Under the pieces are notes generated by a model. It was not told the origin of the DNA. It was given only the letters and a program-made list of their open reading frames with translations, and did no database searches. Positions 24,515 to 33,848 of a stretch of DNA of 64,000 nucleotides are shown here, one piece after another. The stretch is taken from NCBI GenBank assembly GCA_016931995.1, contig JAFGDS010000069.1, positions 1-64,000 on the forward strand. The letters are read 5' to 3'. A program made the position numbers and the translations under genes. Position 1 is the first letter of the stretch. The number at the start of each line of letters is the position of its first letter. The stretch comes from Pirellulales bacterium (lineage in GTDB: Bacteria > Planctomycetota > Planctomycetia > Pirellulales > Thermoguttaceae).

Positions 24515-26143
24515 TTATCGTCCCATCCAAGCGGGCATTTGCTGGGCCGGGGGTAGCGTGACGACCCACGCGCGGTGGACGCCCTCCAAGGCGAGCACCT
24601 CGGCCAGGGCCTCGGCCGGCGGCTGGCTATCCAGCGCCAACACGCCCACCGCGTCGCCACCCGGCCGGTTCGCCTTCCGCCCGACCGACATTTGGGCGAT
24701 GTTGATCCGGTGGGCGCCGAAAATGCTGCCCACCTTTCCAATCACGCCCGGCGTGTCGCGGTGCAGGAAGAACATGAGGATGCCGTCCAGATAGCTTTCC
24801 AGGTCGCAGCCGGCCGTCTGGACCAGCCGGGGCATGTTGTTGCCAAAGAGCGTGCCGGAGGCCATCGACGTCTGGTCGCCGCGGACCACCTCGGCGGTGA
24901 TCATCGAGCTGAAGCTGCCCAGGTCGCTGGTCCGCTCCTCCACAAGCTCGATTCCGCGCTCCTGCAGGAGCCACGAGGCGTTGACGATATTCACCTCGGT
25001 GTCCATCGCGTGCTCCAGCAGCCCCGCCGCGAACGCCGACGAGAGCAGCCGGGTGTCTCTCTTGGCCACCTCGCCCCGGTAGCGGAGGCGGCACCGGTGC
25101 GGCGGGTTGTGGTCCGTCTGCGCCAGCAGCAGCCCGAGCCGGTAGGCCACGTTCAGGTGCGCCCGCAGCCCCTCGAGCGTCTTGGCGTCCAGCGGCGACA
25201 TGTTAACGGCTTGTCGGATCGCGCCGGTGGTGAAGTAGTCGATCAAGAGCCCCGCCGCCTCGACGGCCACGCTGGTTTGCGCCTCTTCGGTGCTGGCGCC
25301 CAAATGCGGCGTGCACAGAACGCCGGGCATTCCAAAAAGCGGGCTTTTGGTGCAGGGTTCCGTGGCGTACACGTCGAGAGCCACGCCGGCCAGATGCCCG
25401 CTCTTGAGCCCCTCGGCCAGGGCCGCTTCATCGTAGATGCCGCCCCGTGCGCAATTGATTAGGCGCGCGCCGCGGCGCATCATGCGGATCTCGGCGGCGC
25501 CCACCAGGTTGCGGGTTTCGTTGGTCAGCGGCGTGTGGACGGTTAGGAAGTCCACGAGCGGAAAGAGCTCCCTCGCCGAATCGACCGCCTCGATGCCCAA
25601 CTCCTTGGCCCGCGCCGCCGAAAGGAACGGGTCGTAGCCAAAGACCTTCATCTCCAGCGCGATCGCCCGCGAGGCCACGGCCTGCCCCACGCGGCCCAGG
25701 CCGACGATCCCCAGCGTCTTGCCGGCCAACTGCGTGCCCATGAACGACTTGCGGTCCCACCGGCCCTCGAGCAGGCTGGCGTAGGCCGGCGCGATGCCGC
25801 GGCTCATGCCCAGCATCAGGGCGATCGTGTGCTCGGCCGTGGAGATGGTGTTTCCGCCGGGCGTGTTCATCACGATGATGCCCAGCCGGGTGGCGGCGTC
25901 CTTGTCGATGTTGTCGGTGCCCACGCCCGCGCGGGCAATGGCCCTCAGGCGGGTGTTGCCCGAAAGCACGTCGGCGGTGATCTTCACGCCGCTTCGGCAA
26001 ATGGCGCCGTCGGCCTCGGCCAAGGCCTTGCGGAGCTGCTCGCCGGCGAGTCCGGTGCGGACCTCGTATTCGAGGTCGCAGGCCGAATCCAGCAGGCTCA
26101 GCCCGTCTTGCGACAACTCATCCAGGACAAGGATTCTTGGCAT
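24515..26143 (-). CDS. serA: D-3-phosphoglycerate dehydrogenase
   Basis: 542 residues, the long (type I) SerA. The substrate domain is followed by an NAD-binding GIVGLGRVGQAVASRA, then NCARGGIYDEAAL and TPHLGAST, which hold the catalytic Arg, Glu and His. An intervening domain (about 320-450) and a C-terminal ACT domain (LHRDTPGVIGKVGSIFGAHRINIAQMSVG split across 455-490) follow. It catalyses the first step of serine synthesis from 3-phosphoglycerate; the ACT domain suggests serine feedback. The start is ATG 26143 (MPRILVLDEL). It is divergent from a lipoate ligase. Serine also feeds cysK, found elsewhere in the window. Confidence 0.94.
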   Translation of the reverse strand: MPRILVLDELSQDGLSLLDSACDLEYEVRTGLAGEQLRKALAEADGAICRSGVKITADVLSGNTRLRAIARAGVGTDNIDKDAATRLGIIVMNTPGGNTISTAEHTIALMLGMSRGIAPAYASLLEGRWDRKSFMGTQLAGKTLGIVGLGRVGQAVASRAIALEMKVFGYDPFLSAARAKELGIEAVDSARELFPLVDFLTVHTPLTNETRNLVGAAEIRMMRRGARLINCARGGIYDEAALAEGLKSGHLAGVALDVYATEPCTKSPLFGMPGVLCTPHLGASTEEAQTSVAVEAAGLLIDYFTTGAIRQAVNMSPLDAKTLEGLRAHLNVAYRLGLLLAQTDHNPPHRCRLRYRGEVAKRDTRLLSSAFAAGLLEHAMDTEVNIVNASWLLQERGIELVEERTSDLGSFSSMITAEVVRGDQTSMASGTLFGNNMPRLVQTAGCDLESYLDGILMFFLHRDTPGVIGKVGSIFGAHRINIAQMSVGRKANRPGGDAVGVLALDSQPPAEALAEVLALEGVHRAWVVTLPPAQQMPAWMGR

Positions 26144-26305
26144 AATCGGTTCAATCCGCATGGTTGAGGGTGGAACGCGCGCGAGGTAAAATGACGGATT
26201 TGTGCCGCGGCAAGTGTAACACGCTTTCAGGCGGCGCGTCCGCAGGGCCAATTCTGCCATAATCGCGCGACTTTTCAATCGCCCACCCAAGCTGGCGGTT
26301 CACGC

Positions 26306-27070
26306 ATGTCCCAACAGGACGTTTGCCGGCTGTTGATCGATCCCCCAGCATCGGGCGGCTGGAACATGGCCGTGGACGAGGCGATGCTGGAGTCGGCGGG
26401 AGAGCGGGCCTGCTGCGTCTGGCGGTTTTACCAATGGGCCGAGCCCACGCTGTCGCTGGGTTACTTCCAGGCGGCCTCGGAGCGCCAGTGCCATCCCGCC
26501 AGTGGCTCCTGTCCCCTGGTCCGCCGCGCCAGCGGCGGCGGGGCGTTGGTGCACGACGAGGAGTTGACCTACAGCCTTGCCCTGCCCCTGGACCATCGGC
26601 TTGCCCGCGGATCGCGTCGCGACCTTTATCTAGGCGTTCACCGCATAATTATTCATGTGGCCAAGCGATGGGGGGTCGAGGTAGCACTGGCGAAGGAGGA
26701 GGCGTCGGCCGCGGGGCGGCCTTTTTTGTGTTTCCAGCGTCGCGCGCCGGGCGATGTACTCTGTGGAGCCCACAAGATCGCCGGCAGCGCCCAGCGGCGG
26801 ACCCCGCGCGCGATCCTCCAACACGGGAGCCTGCTCCTGGCCCGGTCCGCCGCGGCCCCGGAATTGCCGGGCTTGGTGGATCTCGCGGGCCGGAGCGTGG
26901 AGATACCGCTTCTGGTGGAGACGTGGTTGGCCGAGATGGCCCAACAGTGGGGTCTGAAGCTGGCATCGGACGGACTCGACGCGCGGGAACAGGCTCGGGC
27001 GAGGATGTTGGTCGAGACGAAGTACGCCGAGCCGGGGTGGACGTTCGACCGGCGTCGGCCCGACCGCTAG
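26306..27070 (+). CDS. Lipoate--protein ligase family protein
   Basis: 254 residues with the BPL/LPL fold. Landmarks are NMAVDEAML at the N-terminus, RRASGGGALVHDEELTYSLALP (the RRxSGGGxVxHD lipoate signature), and CGAHKIAGSAQRRTPRAILQHGSLLL, containing the catalytic lysine region KIAGSAQ. It would attach lipoate or octanoate to acyl carriers such as E2 or GcvH. The size fits the small LplA/LipM-type group; whether it uses free lipoate, octanoyl-ACP or an amidotransferase route is not decidable here. No lipA or lipB is nearby. Confidence 0.83.
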   Translation: MSQQDVCRLLIDPPASGGWNMAVDEAMLESAGERACCVWRFYQWAEPTLSLGYFQAASERQCHPASGSCPLVRRASGGGALVHDEELTYSLALPLDHRLARGSRRDLYLGVHRIIIHVAKRWGVEVALAKEEASAAGRPFLCFQRRAPGDVLCGAHKIAGSAQRRTPRAILQHGSLLLARSAAAPELPGLVDLAGRSVEIPLLVETWLAEMAQQWGLKLASDGLDAREQARARMLVETKYAEPGWTFDRRRPDR

Positions 27071-27148
27071 ACCGCGAGGGGCGGCGTTCCCGCCCCAGGC
27101 TGGGCGGGCTGTGGGACCGACGGCCGTGGCGTAAAGTCCAAGTTCGTT

Positions 27149-27177
27149 TTGACTTTCGCCGCGCAAGTTGTTAGTAT
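27149..27177 (+). promoter_or_regulatory. Sigma70-type promoter of the FHA gene cluster
   Basis: TTGACT (27149-27154), a 17-base spacer, then TAGTAT (27172-27177). The predicted start near 27184 leaves a leader of about 240 bases before the FHA gene. Apart from this promoter, no gene is seen in 27071-27426. Confidence 0.6.
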
Positions 27178-27426
27178 CGAAAATGATGGGTTGTGTTCCG
27201 CGACGGCGTGTCGCGGCGATTCCCGCCGGGGGGCGGTCCAGAGAAGAGAGCGCTCGGACCGGGTGAAAGAACACCGAAACGGGGAGCTTCTTGAATTGAG
27301 CTGACGGCAGCTTTCGGCCGCTGGGCAAGAGCGCCCGGGCGGCGCCCGGTCTTCACAGAGGTTTCGCGCGGTTGCGATCTTATTGACACGTTGTCGATGG
27401 ATCTGCTCTGTGAAGTGGGGATGGTG

Positions 27427-28095
27427 ATGGAAGTCAAACTTGTGGTGCTCGAGGGAAAGCAGGCCGGACAGGTCGTGCCGGTTGCCGCGCCCAAGTTCTT
27501 CATCGGCCGATCCGAGGAATGCCAGCTTCGGCCCAACAGCGATCTGATCAGCCGGCATCATTGCGGCATTTTCACCGAGGAGGGCGTGGTCACCGTTCGC
27601 GACTTCAACAGCAAGAATGGCACGTTCCTCAACGGCGTCCAGGTGCACGGCGAGCAGGAACTCCGGTCGGGCGATAAACTGACCGTTGGCCCTCTGGAGT
27701 TTGAGGTTCACATTGAAGTGGCTCTCGCGGGTCAGAAGAAGTCGCCGGTGAAGAGCGTCGAAGAAGCCGCGGCCAGGACCGTGGCGACGGCCGGAGCCCG
27801 GCCAGCCACCGGTGACGACGACATGGACATCAGCGACTGGCTCGGCGGCCAGGACGACGGCGGCGAAACACAAACGATGGACGCGTCGCAAGCCGGTACC
27901 GTCGCCGTGAACACGGCCGGGACGGTTTCCGAGTTCAAACCGGAGGCCGCCGAGCCCGAGGAACATGCCGACGAGAAGGAGAAGAAAGACGCCAAGCGGA
28001 AAGTGACCGGCCCGCAAGGGCTCAAACGGCCCAAGGCAGCGGACAGCCAATCGGCCGCGGCCGACACGCTCCGGCACTTTCTCCGCCGCAGATGA
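27427..28095 (+). CDS. FHA domain protein with acidic/basic tail
   Basis: 222 residues from ATG 27427. An FHA domain covers about 1-95: FFIGRSEECQLRP, ISRHHCGIF and FNSKNGTFLNG include the Arg, Ser-x-x-His and Asn-Gly residues that read phosphothreonine. The rest is low-complexity: acidic (GDDDMDISDWLGGQDDGGE), then Lys-rich (EKEKKDAKRK), then RHFLRRR. It is likely an adaptor in Ser/Thr-kinase signalling, which is abundant in planctomycetes. No kinase is in the window. An alternative start at 27421 differs by two codons. Two small genes follow on the same strand, 73 bases and 218 bases further on. Confidence 0.85.
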   Translation: MEVKLVVLEGKQAGQVVPVAAPKFFIGRSEECQLRPNSDLISRHHCGIFTEEGVVTVRDFNSKNGTFLNGVQVHGEQELRSGDKLTVGPLEFEVHIEVALAGQKKSPVKSVEEAAARTVATAGARPATGDDDMDISDWLGGQDDGGETQTMDASQAGTVAVNTAGTVSEFKPEAAEPEEHADEKEKKDAKRKVTGPQGLKRPKAADSQSAAADTLRHFLRRR

Positions 28096-28168
28096 GTCCC
28101 GCCGGCGGCGGCCTCTGTCCCGCCGCCACGCAACGCTTTTTTGACGGAACCGTCGAGGAGAGGCATCG

Positions 28169-28429
28169 GTGAAGGCTGTCGGTCAACCCCGAAAGAGCGC
28201 CGCGCTTCTGGGCATCGCCTTTGACGCCGACGACGGTCAGACGCGACTGACTCGCGGCAAGAATTTCGCCTTGGTGGGCGGGTCGGAAGAAACCCACGCC
28301 GTGATGCAGGAGACGGCGGTGAAGATCAACGAGCACGTCGATCGATCGGGCAAACGGCTCGAAGACGTGTCGACCGCCGAGTTGCGCGACATCTGCCAAG
28401 CCGTGCACGAATCCCACCGGCGGCTATAA
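28169..28429 (+). CDS. Small conserved-looking hypothetical protein
   Basis: 86 residues from a GTG start with GAGGAGAGG six bases upstream. LLGIAFDADDGQTRLTRG is a strand-turn-strand stretch, followed by two helices (AVMQETAVKINEHVDRSG and TAELRDICQAVHE). No signal peptide, membrane segment or Cys motif. The good ribosome site, the coding-like composition and the position 73 bases after the FHA gene argue that it is real. I cannot name the family. Confidence 0.62.
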   Translation: MKAVGQPRKSAALLGIAFDADDGQTRLTRGKNFALVGGSEETHAVMQETAVKINEHVDRSGKRLEDVSTAELRDICQAVHESHRRL

Positions 28430-28647
28430 GAACCGACCGGGTCTCGTCTTTTCCGGGCCGATCTGGCCCGCAGGGCCCCTACAACCGGCACTGCCGCGCA
28501 GCCGGATCGAGCCGCCCTATCCGTTGATATTGCCACATTTACCCAAATTGCGCAACAGGTCAACTTTGACCGATTCCGGGACGATTTCCTATTCCAACAG
28601 GGGTATGTTATTTCACGTGATCGACGGTTCCAGTTGGGGGTTTGTCC

Positions 28648-29178
28648 GTGGCCAAGACCAAGACCAAGACCAAGGCAAGGAGCGCCACGACCACAAGGAC
28701 ACGGAAGACCGGCGGTACCGCAACCAAAAAGCCCGCGAAACCCGCGGCCAAAAAGCCCGCTTCGACCGCCAAGAAGGCGCCTCGGGGCACGGCGAGTGCC
28801 CAGCGCAAAGCCGCCGCCGCGGCGGCCGAGGCGACGGTCACCCTCGACCGCCGCGCCACCCGCGACCGCCGCGGCGCCGAACGGCGTCAGCGCGCCGAGC
28901 CGGTGGCCGTCGAGCGGCGGAAGATCGAGCGGCGGGTGAAGGTCAACCGTCGCCGGCAGATTGACCCCACCACGTGCGAGCGCGACTACACGAACGAGGA
29001 AATCGAGTTCATGAACGCGCTGGACGCGTACAAGCGCACCAGTGGGCGGATGTTTCCGACGTGCAGCGAGGTGCTCGAGGTCATCCGAAAACTGGGCTAC
29101 GAGAAGTCGTCGGACGCCGCCGGCCCCTCGCCCAGCTCCGCCGACGTTCACCCGGCGATGGCCCCGCGCCAGGTCTGA
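28648..29178 (+). CDS. Histone H1-like Lys/Ala-rich protein with C-terminal helical domain
   Basis: About 176 residues from GTG 28648, seven bases after GGGGG; a TTG at 28642 is an alternative. The first 55 residues are a Lys/Ala/Thr/Pro tail ([13 protein letters not shown]), like eukaryotic H1 and bacterial Hc1/HupN tails. An Arg-rich stretch follows ([28 protein letters not shown]). The C-terminal 70 residues form a folded, mostly helical domain with [21 protein letters not shown] and [14 protein letters not shown]. The very high positive charge points to binding of DNA or another polyanion. The C-terminal domain looks like a planctomycete-specific module. No regulator role can be shown from sequence. 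Confidence 0.72.
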   Translation: MAKTKTKTKARSATTTRTRKTGGTATKKPAKPAAKKPASTAKKAPRGTASAQRKAAAAAAEATVTLDRRATRDRRGAERRQRAEPVAVERRKIERRVKVNRRRQIDPTTCERDYTNEEIEFMNALDAYKRTSGRMFPTCSEVLEVIRKLGYEKSSDAAGPSPSSADVHPAMAPRQV

Positions 29179-29426
29179 TTGGCCAGGACGTCGGTGTTCA
29201 GGCTTGCCACCCCCCATTTGTTGTGGTGAGTCCATTGCATGATCCGCCGCGTGCCGGGCCGCGAAACGGAACCGGCGGGACGTTTCGATCGCGCGGTCCA
29301 AACCGGTCTTGTCGCGCCAGGCCGGTTTGGCTACTCTTCCGCGACGCGTTTGACGGTGGCCAGCTAGGCGACCACGGCGGGCCGTCAGCCTCCCCCACCC
29401 CGGTTTCCAACGCGAGGCGTTTGACC

Positions 29427-30191
29427 GTGCACGAGCCGCGATTCCCGATCCCTCCGGGCGAGCTTCGGAGGACTTGTCTCGCGCCCACGGCGGGTATCGT
29501 GGGGTTGTGTCTGCTGTTGTCCGGGTGTGGCGCGTTGGCGGCGCGGGGCCGCAACGCGGAAGGCGTTCGCCGATTCGAGCAGGCTCAGTATCAGGACGCT
29601 CTCGCGCAGTTCCAACAGGCCGTGTACGCCGATCCAAACCACGCCGACGGCTACTACAATCTGGCTTCCGTCTACCACCGACTCGGGACGCTTTACCACC
29701 GGCAATCGGATTACGACCAGGCGGAGAGCTACTACAACCAGTGTCTCAACCGCGACGGCAACCACTCGGAGTGTTACCGGGGCTTGGCGGTCATGCTTGT
29801 GGAACGCAATCGCAACGAAGAGGCCTCCCGGCTCTTGGAAGGCTGGGCGACCCGGAACCCGACGTCGGCGGAACCCAAGGTGGAGTTGGCCCGGCTCTTG
29901 GAGGAGGGGGGCAAGAACGACGACGCGAGAGAGCGGTTGACCGAGGCCCTGGTCGCGGAACCGAACCACGCGCGGGCGTTGGCCGCTTTGGGGCGTCTCC
30001 AGGAGAAGAACGGCCAGTCCAACCAGGCCTTGGCCCTCTACCAGCGTTCGCTCGCGACAAATCCCTATCAACCGGACGTGGCCGCGCGGATTGCCGCCCT
30101 GCACGCGGTCGTTCCGGCCGTCGCCACGCCCGAGACGCCAGCCGGCGGAGACACCCGGACCGTCGCCCGCGGCACGGGTACCCTACGGTAG
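29427..30191 (+). CDS. TPR-repeat lipoprotein
   Basis: 254 residues from GTG 29427. The signal is of lipoprotein type: GIVGLCLLLSGC, with the lipobox LSGC at about residue 35. Five or so tetratricopeptide repeats follow: ALAQFQQAVYADPNHADGYY, QAESYYNQCLNRDGNHSE, ARERLTEALVAEPNHARALA, and ALALYQRSLATNPYQPD. Such proteins act as scaffolds in the periplasm or on the outer membrane. The C-terminal 25 residues are Ala/Thr/Pro rich. It precedes another exported protein by 97 bases. The partner complex is not identifiable from context. Confidence 0.8.
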   Translation: MHEPRFPIPPGELRRTCLAPTAGIVGLCLLLSGCGALAARGRNAEGVRRFEQAQYQDALAQFQQAVYADPNHADGYYNLASVYHRLGTLYHRQSDYDQAESYYNQCLNRDGNHSECYRGLAVMLVERNRNEEASRLLEGWATRNPTSAEPKVELARLLEEGGKNDDARERLTEALVAEPNHARALAALGRLQEKNGQSNQALALYQRSLATNPYQPDVAARIAALHAVVPAVATPETPAGGDTRTVARGTGTLR

Positions 30192-30288
30192 GCGTCTTCC
30201 GGCAATTCACCCGTCATCGACCTGGCGGCGAAGCCAGAACACGTCGCTTTTCGCGTTTTCTTTTCCGATCGTTCGGAGGGCTCGTGCC

Positions 30289-30762
30289 ATGCGGCATATC
30301 TTGAGCGCAGGCGTCGCGTTGCTGCTGATTCCGACGGTGGTGGGGCCATCTGTCGCGGCCGACGGATTGCGGCCCGTGAGCATGATGCACCGTTACGGAA
30401 TCGAAGTGAACCTGGATCGATTCCCGCAGAGCGATCCGCAGACGACGATCCGCTCGGTGATCAAGGCGACCAAGGCCGGCCAGGTGGAGTACATGCTGGC
30501 CCATTTGATTTCGCCGAGCCAGGTGGACGACAAGCTGCACGGCGACGCCGAGGCGATGCGGAAGCTGGCCGCGAAGGCCACGCCGGAGAAATCGGCCAAG
30601 ATGGTGGCCGCGTTGTCGCGGCAGTTGACCGAGGGCACGTGGACCATCGAGGAGGAACGGGCCTGGTCTCGCGTGGAGGGTCTGCCCACGCTGTCGCTGG
30701 AAAAGATCGGCGACCATTGGTACATGCACAACACGCCCGTCAAACGTCCCTCCCAAGGGTGA
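30289..30762 (+). CDS. Secreted hypothetical protein
   Basis: 157 residues; ATG 30289 with GGAGGG eight bases before. A signal peptide covers residues 1-24 (core LSAGVALLLIPTVVG, cleavage after VAA). The mature domain starts DGLRPVSMMHRYGIEVNLDRFPQ and includes helical segments (MRKLAAKATPEKSAKMVAALSRQ) and a closing strand pair (WSRVEGLPTLSLEKIGDHWYMHN), like a small alpha+beta NTF2-like fold. No active-site residues are claimed. It is followed by a palindromic pair and a convergent M16 peptidase gene. Confidence 0.65.
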   Translation: MRHILSAGVALLLIPTVVGPSVAADGLRPVSMMHRYGIEVNLDRFPQSDPQTTIRSVIKATKAGQVEYMLAHLISPSQVDDKLHGDAEAMRKLAAKATPEKSAKMVAALSRQLTEGTWTIEEERAWSRVEGLPTLSLEKIGDHWYMHNTPVKRPSQG

Positions 30763-30801
30763 GCGGCGGCGGCGAGGGGCCCCTTCCGTCGCGGCGAGCG
30801 T

Positions 30802-30862
30802 GTGCCACTGGCTCTGCCAGTGCTGAATCGCCCGTGCAGGGCACTGGCGGAGCCAGTGGCAC
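30802..30862. repeat. REP-like inverted pair, CACTGGCTTTGCCAGTG family (copy 3)
   Basis: Arms 30802-30823 (GTGCCACTGGCTCTGCCAGT...) and 30841-30862 are complementary with one or two mismatches. It fills the convergent gap between the secreted protein and the M16 peptidase, 45 bases from the latter's stop. Confidence 0.86.
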
Positions 30863-30907
30863 TCAAAACGGGCCTTCAACACGATTCCTCAATTCTGACG
30901 CACTACG

Positions 30908-33574
30908 CTACGGGGCGTCGGCGGGCGGCTTGGGCGAGGTCGTCACGAGGACGGAGTTGGTCAGGTATTGTTGGGCGACGCGCACGACGTCGTCGAGCGC
31001 GACCGCCTCGATCCGTTTGTCGAACGACTTGTCGTAGTCGTGGCCCAATCCCAATAGCTCGTCGACGGCGGCCTGCGCGGCTTGCTCGGCCAAGGTCGTG
31101 TTCTTTTGGGCGTGCAGGGCACGGATCATCTCGACGGCCCGCCGGAACTCGTCCTCGGGGATGTCGCCCTCGCGAGCACGGTCGATGTTCTTGCGGATCC
31201 GCGCGACCACTTCATCCACTTTGTCGGGTCCGGTCTGCGCGAAAATGGTGAAGTAACCCGGCGCGGGCCCGGTCATCTGGAACGCGTGGACCATGTAGAC
31301 CAATCCCTCGCCGCGCAGCTCGTCGTGCAGCCATCCGCCGGGGTAGTCGTAGCCGGAGAGAATTGCGTCGAGCACCGTCAAGGCCGCGTAGTCCTTCTCC
31401 TGCCGGATGCTCGCGTCGGCGTAGCCCAGAAGCACCATGCCGGTGGGCTTGCCGATCCGCTTGTGCCGGACGATCGACTTGGCGATCGCGCCCGGGCGGT
31501 CGAAGTCGATCGGAGGCGCGTCCTTGCTTTGACGAACGTGGCCGAACTGCTTTTGCACCAGTGCGAGGGCTTCATCCGGGTCCACGTCGCCAAACACGGT
31601 CACGAGCATGTTACCGGCGACGAAGTACGTGTCGTAGTACGCCTTCAAATCGGCCACCGACAAGGGTTGGATGGTCTCGGTCTTGCCGCCTTCGATCACG
31701 TGGTACGGCGACTCCGTCGGCAGGTTGTCCTGGAAGAGCTCGAAGATCTCGGCCTGGGGATTGTCCGCCCGGCGGGCGATGGCGCCCAGGGCGAGCTTTT
31801 TGACTTTTTGGAATTCGTCCTCGGGGAACGTGGGCCGCGTGAAGCACTCGGCGAACACGGCCGCGGCCTCGGGGAAGTCGTCCCGAAGCACGGTCATGTT
31901 GGCGAAGAGCGTGTTGCGGCCGGCGCCGGTGGACATCCGCCCTCCGATCGCGTCGAAGTAGTCGGCGATCTGCCGGGCGTTTCGACGGGCCGTCCCCTTG
32001 TCGAGCATCTGGCCGACCAGCGCCGCGCGGCCCGCCGTCTCGGGCGCATCCACCAGCGATCCGCCGAGCACAAATGCCTGAAGATTCACCATGGGCAGGT
32101 GCGACTGCCGCTTGACGAGCACGCGGATCCCGTTGGGGAGCTTCGCCGCGCGGATGGGCTCCTCGCCGCCCGCGGCCACGGCCTGCTCGGTTTTGGGCGC
32201 GCCGCCGGGCGGGGCGATGAGCACGCGGTTAAGCCGCTGGGGATCAAAATACCGCCGGGCGACGTCGCGGATCTGCTCGGCCGTGACCTTTTGGATATTG
32301 GCCACGTAGGTCTTGTCGAAGAGCGGATCGTGGGCGCTCATGTACCCCCGGCCCAGGCTGTCGGCCGCGTCCTGCACGGTCTGCCGGCCGAAGACGAGTT
32401 CCGCCACCTTTTGCTTCTTGGCCTTGGCCAGCTCCTCCGGCCGGACCAGATCCTCGCGAAGCCGGTAGACCGCGTCGAGAATCGCTTGCTCGGCTTGCTG
32501 CCACGTCTCCGGCCGGCTGCTGGCCAGCACGGCGAAAAAGCCGTTGACGTAATGCGGCGTGTTGCTCATCGACTGGACGGAAAGGACCAACTGCTTTTCG
32601 TACACGAGCGACTGGACCAGCCGAGAACTCTCGCCTTCGGTCAGAATGGACGAGGCCACGTCCAGGGCGTACAGATCGGGGTTCGAGAGCTGCACGGTGG
32701 GCCAGGCCAGCGCCAGGTCGTACGTGGCCCCGTCCATCTCGCGGACGGCCTCGCGGGGGCCGATCTGCCGGGGCTCCTCCACCATGGGAAGATAGGTCTC
32801 CTCCGATCGCGGCGAATCGGCGAACGCCTGGGCCACGCGATCGAGCACCTCGGGCGTTTTCACGTCGCCGACCACGACAAAAATCTGATTGTTCGGCACG
32901 TAGCGCTCGCGGTAGAAATCGACGCAGTCCTCGCGCGTCGCGCGGCGGAGCACGTCGAGGTAGCCGATCGTGGGCGTGCGGGCTGGATGGACCGTGTAGA
33001 TCGTCTCGTGCAACAGCGACCATTGCACGCGGAACCGGTTCACCTCGCCGTCGGCCAGTTCCCGTTGAACCACCTTGAACTCGCGGTCGAACGCGGCCTG
33101 ATCGAACGCGCAGTGCCGCATCTGGTCGGCCACCACGTCGATCGAATCCATCACGCGCCGGGCGGGACAGTCGATGAAATACTGCGTCACATCGGAGCTT
33201 GTCCCGGCATTGGTGGCGCCGCCAAACGCGTCGACCAGCCGTTCGGTTTCCTCGGCGGTGCGGTGGGCGGTGGCGCCGCCGGAGACCTGGTGCTCGATGA
33301 GGTGGCTCAAGCCCATGCCCAGCCATCGCCCCTCGAAGGCCCCGCCCGTGTTGCCCACGTAGCAGCGCACGGTGGCCACCGGGGCGACGTGGTTCTCCTG
33401 CACGATCACGGTCAGACCGTTGGACAATTTGGCCAGCGCGACGGCGTCGGGCAGTTGTTCGACTCGGGTGTAACGGGCCGCGGCCGGGGCCTGCGCCGGT
33501 TCGTCGCTCCGCGCCGGGCACGCCATCGCAAGGAGAACCACGGTCCAAACGGATGCGTAAGGGAGTCTGGTCAT
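30908..33574 (-). CDS. Secreted M16 family zinc metalloprotease, double domain
   Basis: 888 residues. A signal peptide (VVLLAMACPARS) precedes two M16 halves (about 40-440 and 460-880). The inverted zinc motif HLIEH is at 91-95, with the second Glu in VQRELADGEVNR about 75 residues later: a complete HxxEH...E set. The second half (LPNGIRVLVKRQSHLP ...) lacks HxxEH and would be the inactive partner, as in single-chain M16B/pitrilysin types. It likely degrades peptides in the periplasm. The gene stands alone. The two-domain form in one chain differs from the processing-peptidase heterodimers. Confidence 0.9.
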   Translation of the reverse strand: MTRLPYASVWTVVLLAMACPARSDEPAQAPAAARYTRVEQLPDAVALAKLSNGLTVIVQENHVAPVATVRCYVGNTGGAFEGRWLGMGLSHLIEHQVSGGATAHRTAEETERLVDAFGGATNAGTSSDVTQYFIDCPARRVMDSIDVVADQMRHCAFDQAAFDREFKVVQRELADGEVNRFRVQWSLLHETIYTVHPARTPTIGYLDVLRRATREDCVDFYRERYVPNNQIFVVVGDVKTPEVLDRVAQAFADSPRSEETYLPMVEEPRQIGPREAVREMDGATYDLALAWPTVQLSNPDLYALDVASSILTEGESSRLVQSLVYEKQLVLSVQSMSNTPHYVNGFFAVLASSRPETWQQAEQAILDAVYRLREDLVRPEELAKAKKQKVAELVFGRQTVQDAADSLGRGYMSAHDPLFDKTYVANIQKVTAEQIRDVARRYFDPQRLNRVLIAPPGGAPKTEQAVAAGGEEPIRAAKLPNGIRVLVKRQSHLPMVNLQAFVLGGSLVDAPETAGRAALVGQMLDKGTARRNARQIADYFDAIGGRMSTGAGRNTLFANMTVLRDDFPEAAAVFAECFTRPTFPEDEFQKVKKLALGAIARRADNPQAEIFELFQDNLPTESPYHVIEGGKTETIQPLSVADLKAYYDTYFVAGNMLVTVFGDVDPDEALALVQKQFGHVRQSKDAPPIDFDRPGAIAKSIVRHKRIGKPTGMVLLGYADASIRQEKDYAALTVLDAILSGYDYPGGWLHDELRGEGLVYMVHAFQMTGPAPGYFTIFAQTGPDKVDEVVARIRKNIDRAREGDIPEDEFRRAVEMIRALHAQKNTTLAEQAAQAAVDELLGLGHDYDKSFDKRIEAVALDDVVRVAQQYLTNSVLVTTSPKPPADAP

Positions 33575-33714
33575 CGAAGAAACCTCGCCAGTGGGAAGGG
33601 GGGCGGCGCGAATCTCTTGCCTAGACTACCAGATCGGCCCGCGTTGCGGTAGGGGTTTTGCGCAAAGCACTTAGCGTTCCGGCGGAATGGTCAGGTCAAT
33701 CGAGGCGGCGGCCG

Positions 33715-33743
33715 TTGTCCGCGCCGTGGGCAAGGGGTAGAAT
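33715..33743 (+). promoter_or_regulatory. Candidate sigma70 promoter of the Pro-rich lipoprotein gene
   Basis: TTGTCC (33715-33720), 17 bases, TAGAAT (33738-33743). The start would be near 33750, about 99 bases before the ATG at 33849. The -35 hexamer is weaker than the -10. Confidence 0.5.
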
Positions 33744-33848
33744 CGGTTTTTGATGATCGGGGGCCCCTCGGCCGAGACGGGCGGCGCGGGCGGGCCGATC
33801 CCGCACGAGACACGCCTTCCCGTCAACCTAAGAAAGGAGCGAGACGTC

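Noticed and set aside
31082-33652. A plus-strand open frame of about 850 codons antisense to the M16 peptidase
   Set aside because: It is a GC-rich shadow of the M16 gene with His/Arg/Gly-rich composition and no domain; the M16 frame has an intact HxxEH zinc site and signal peptide.
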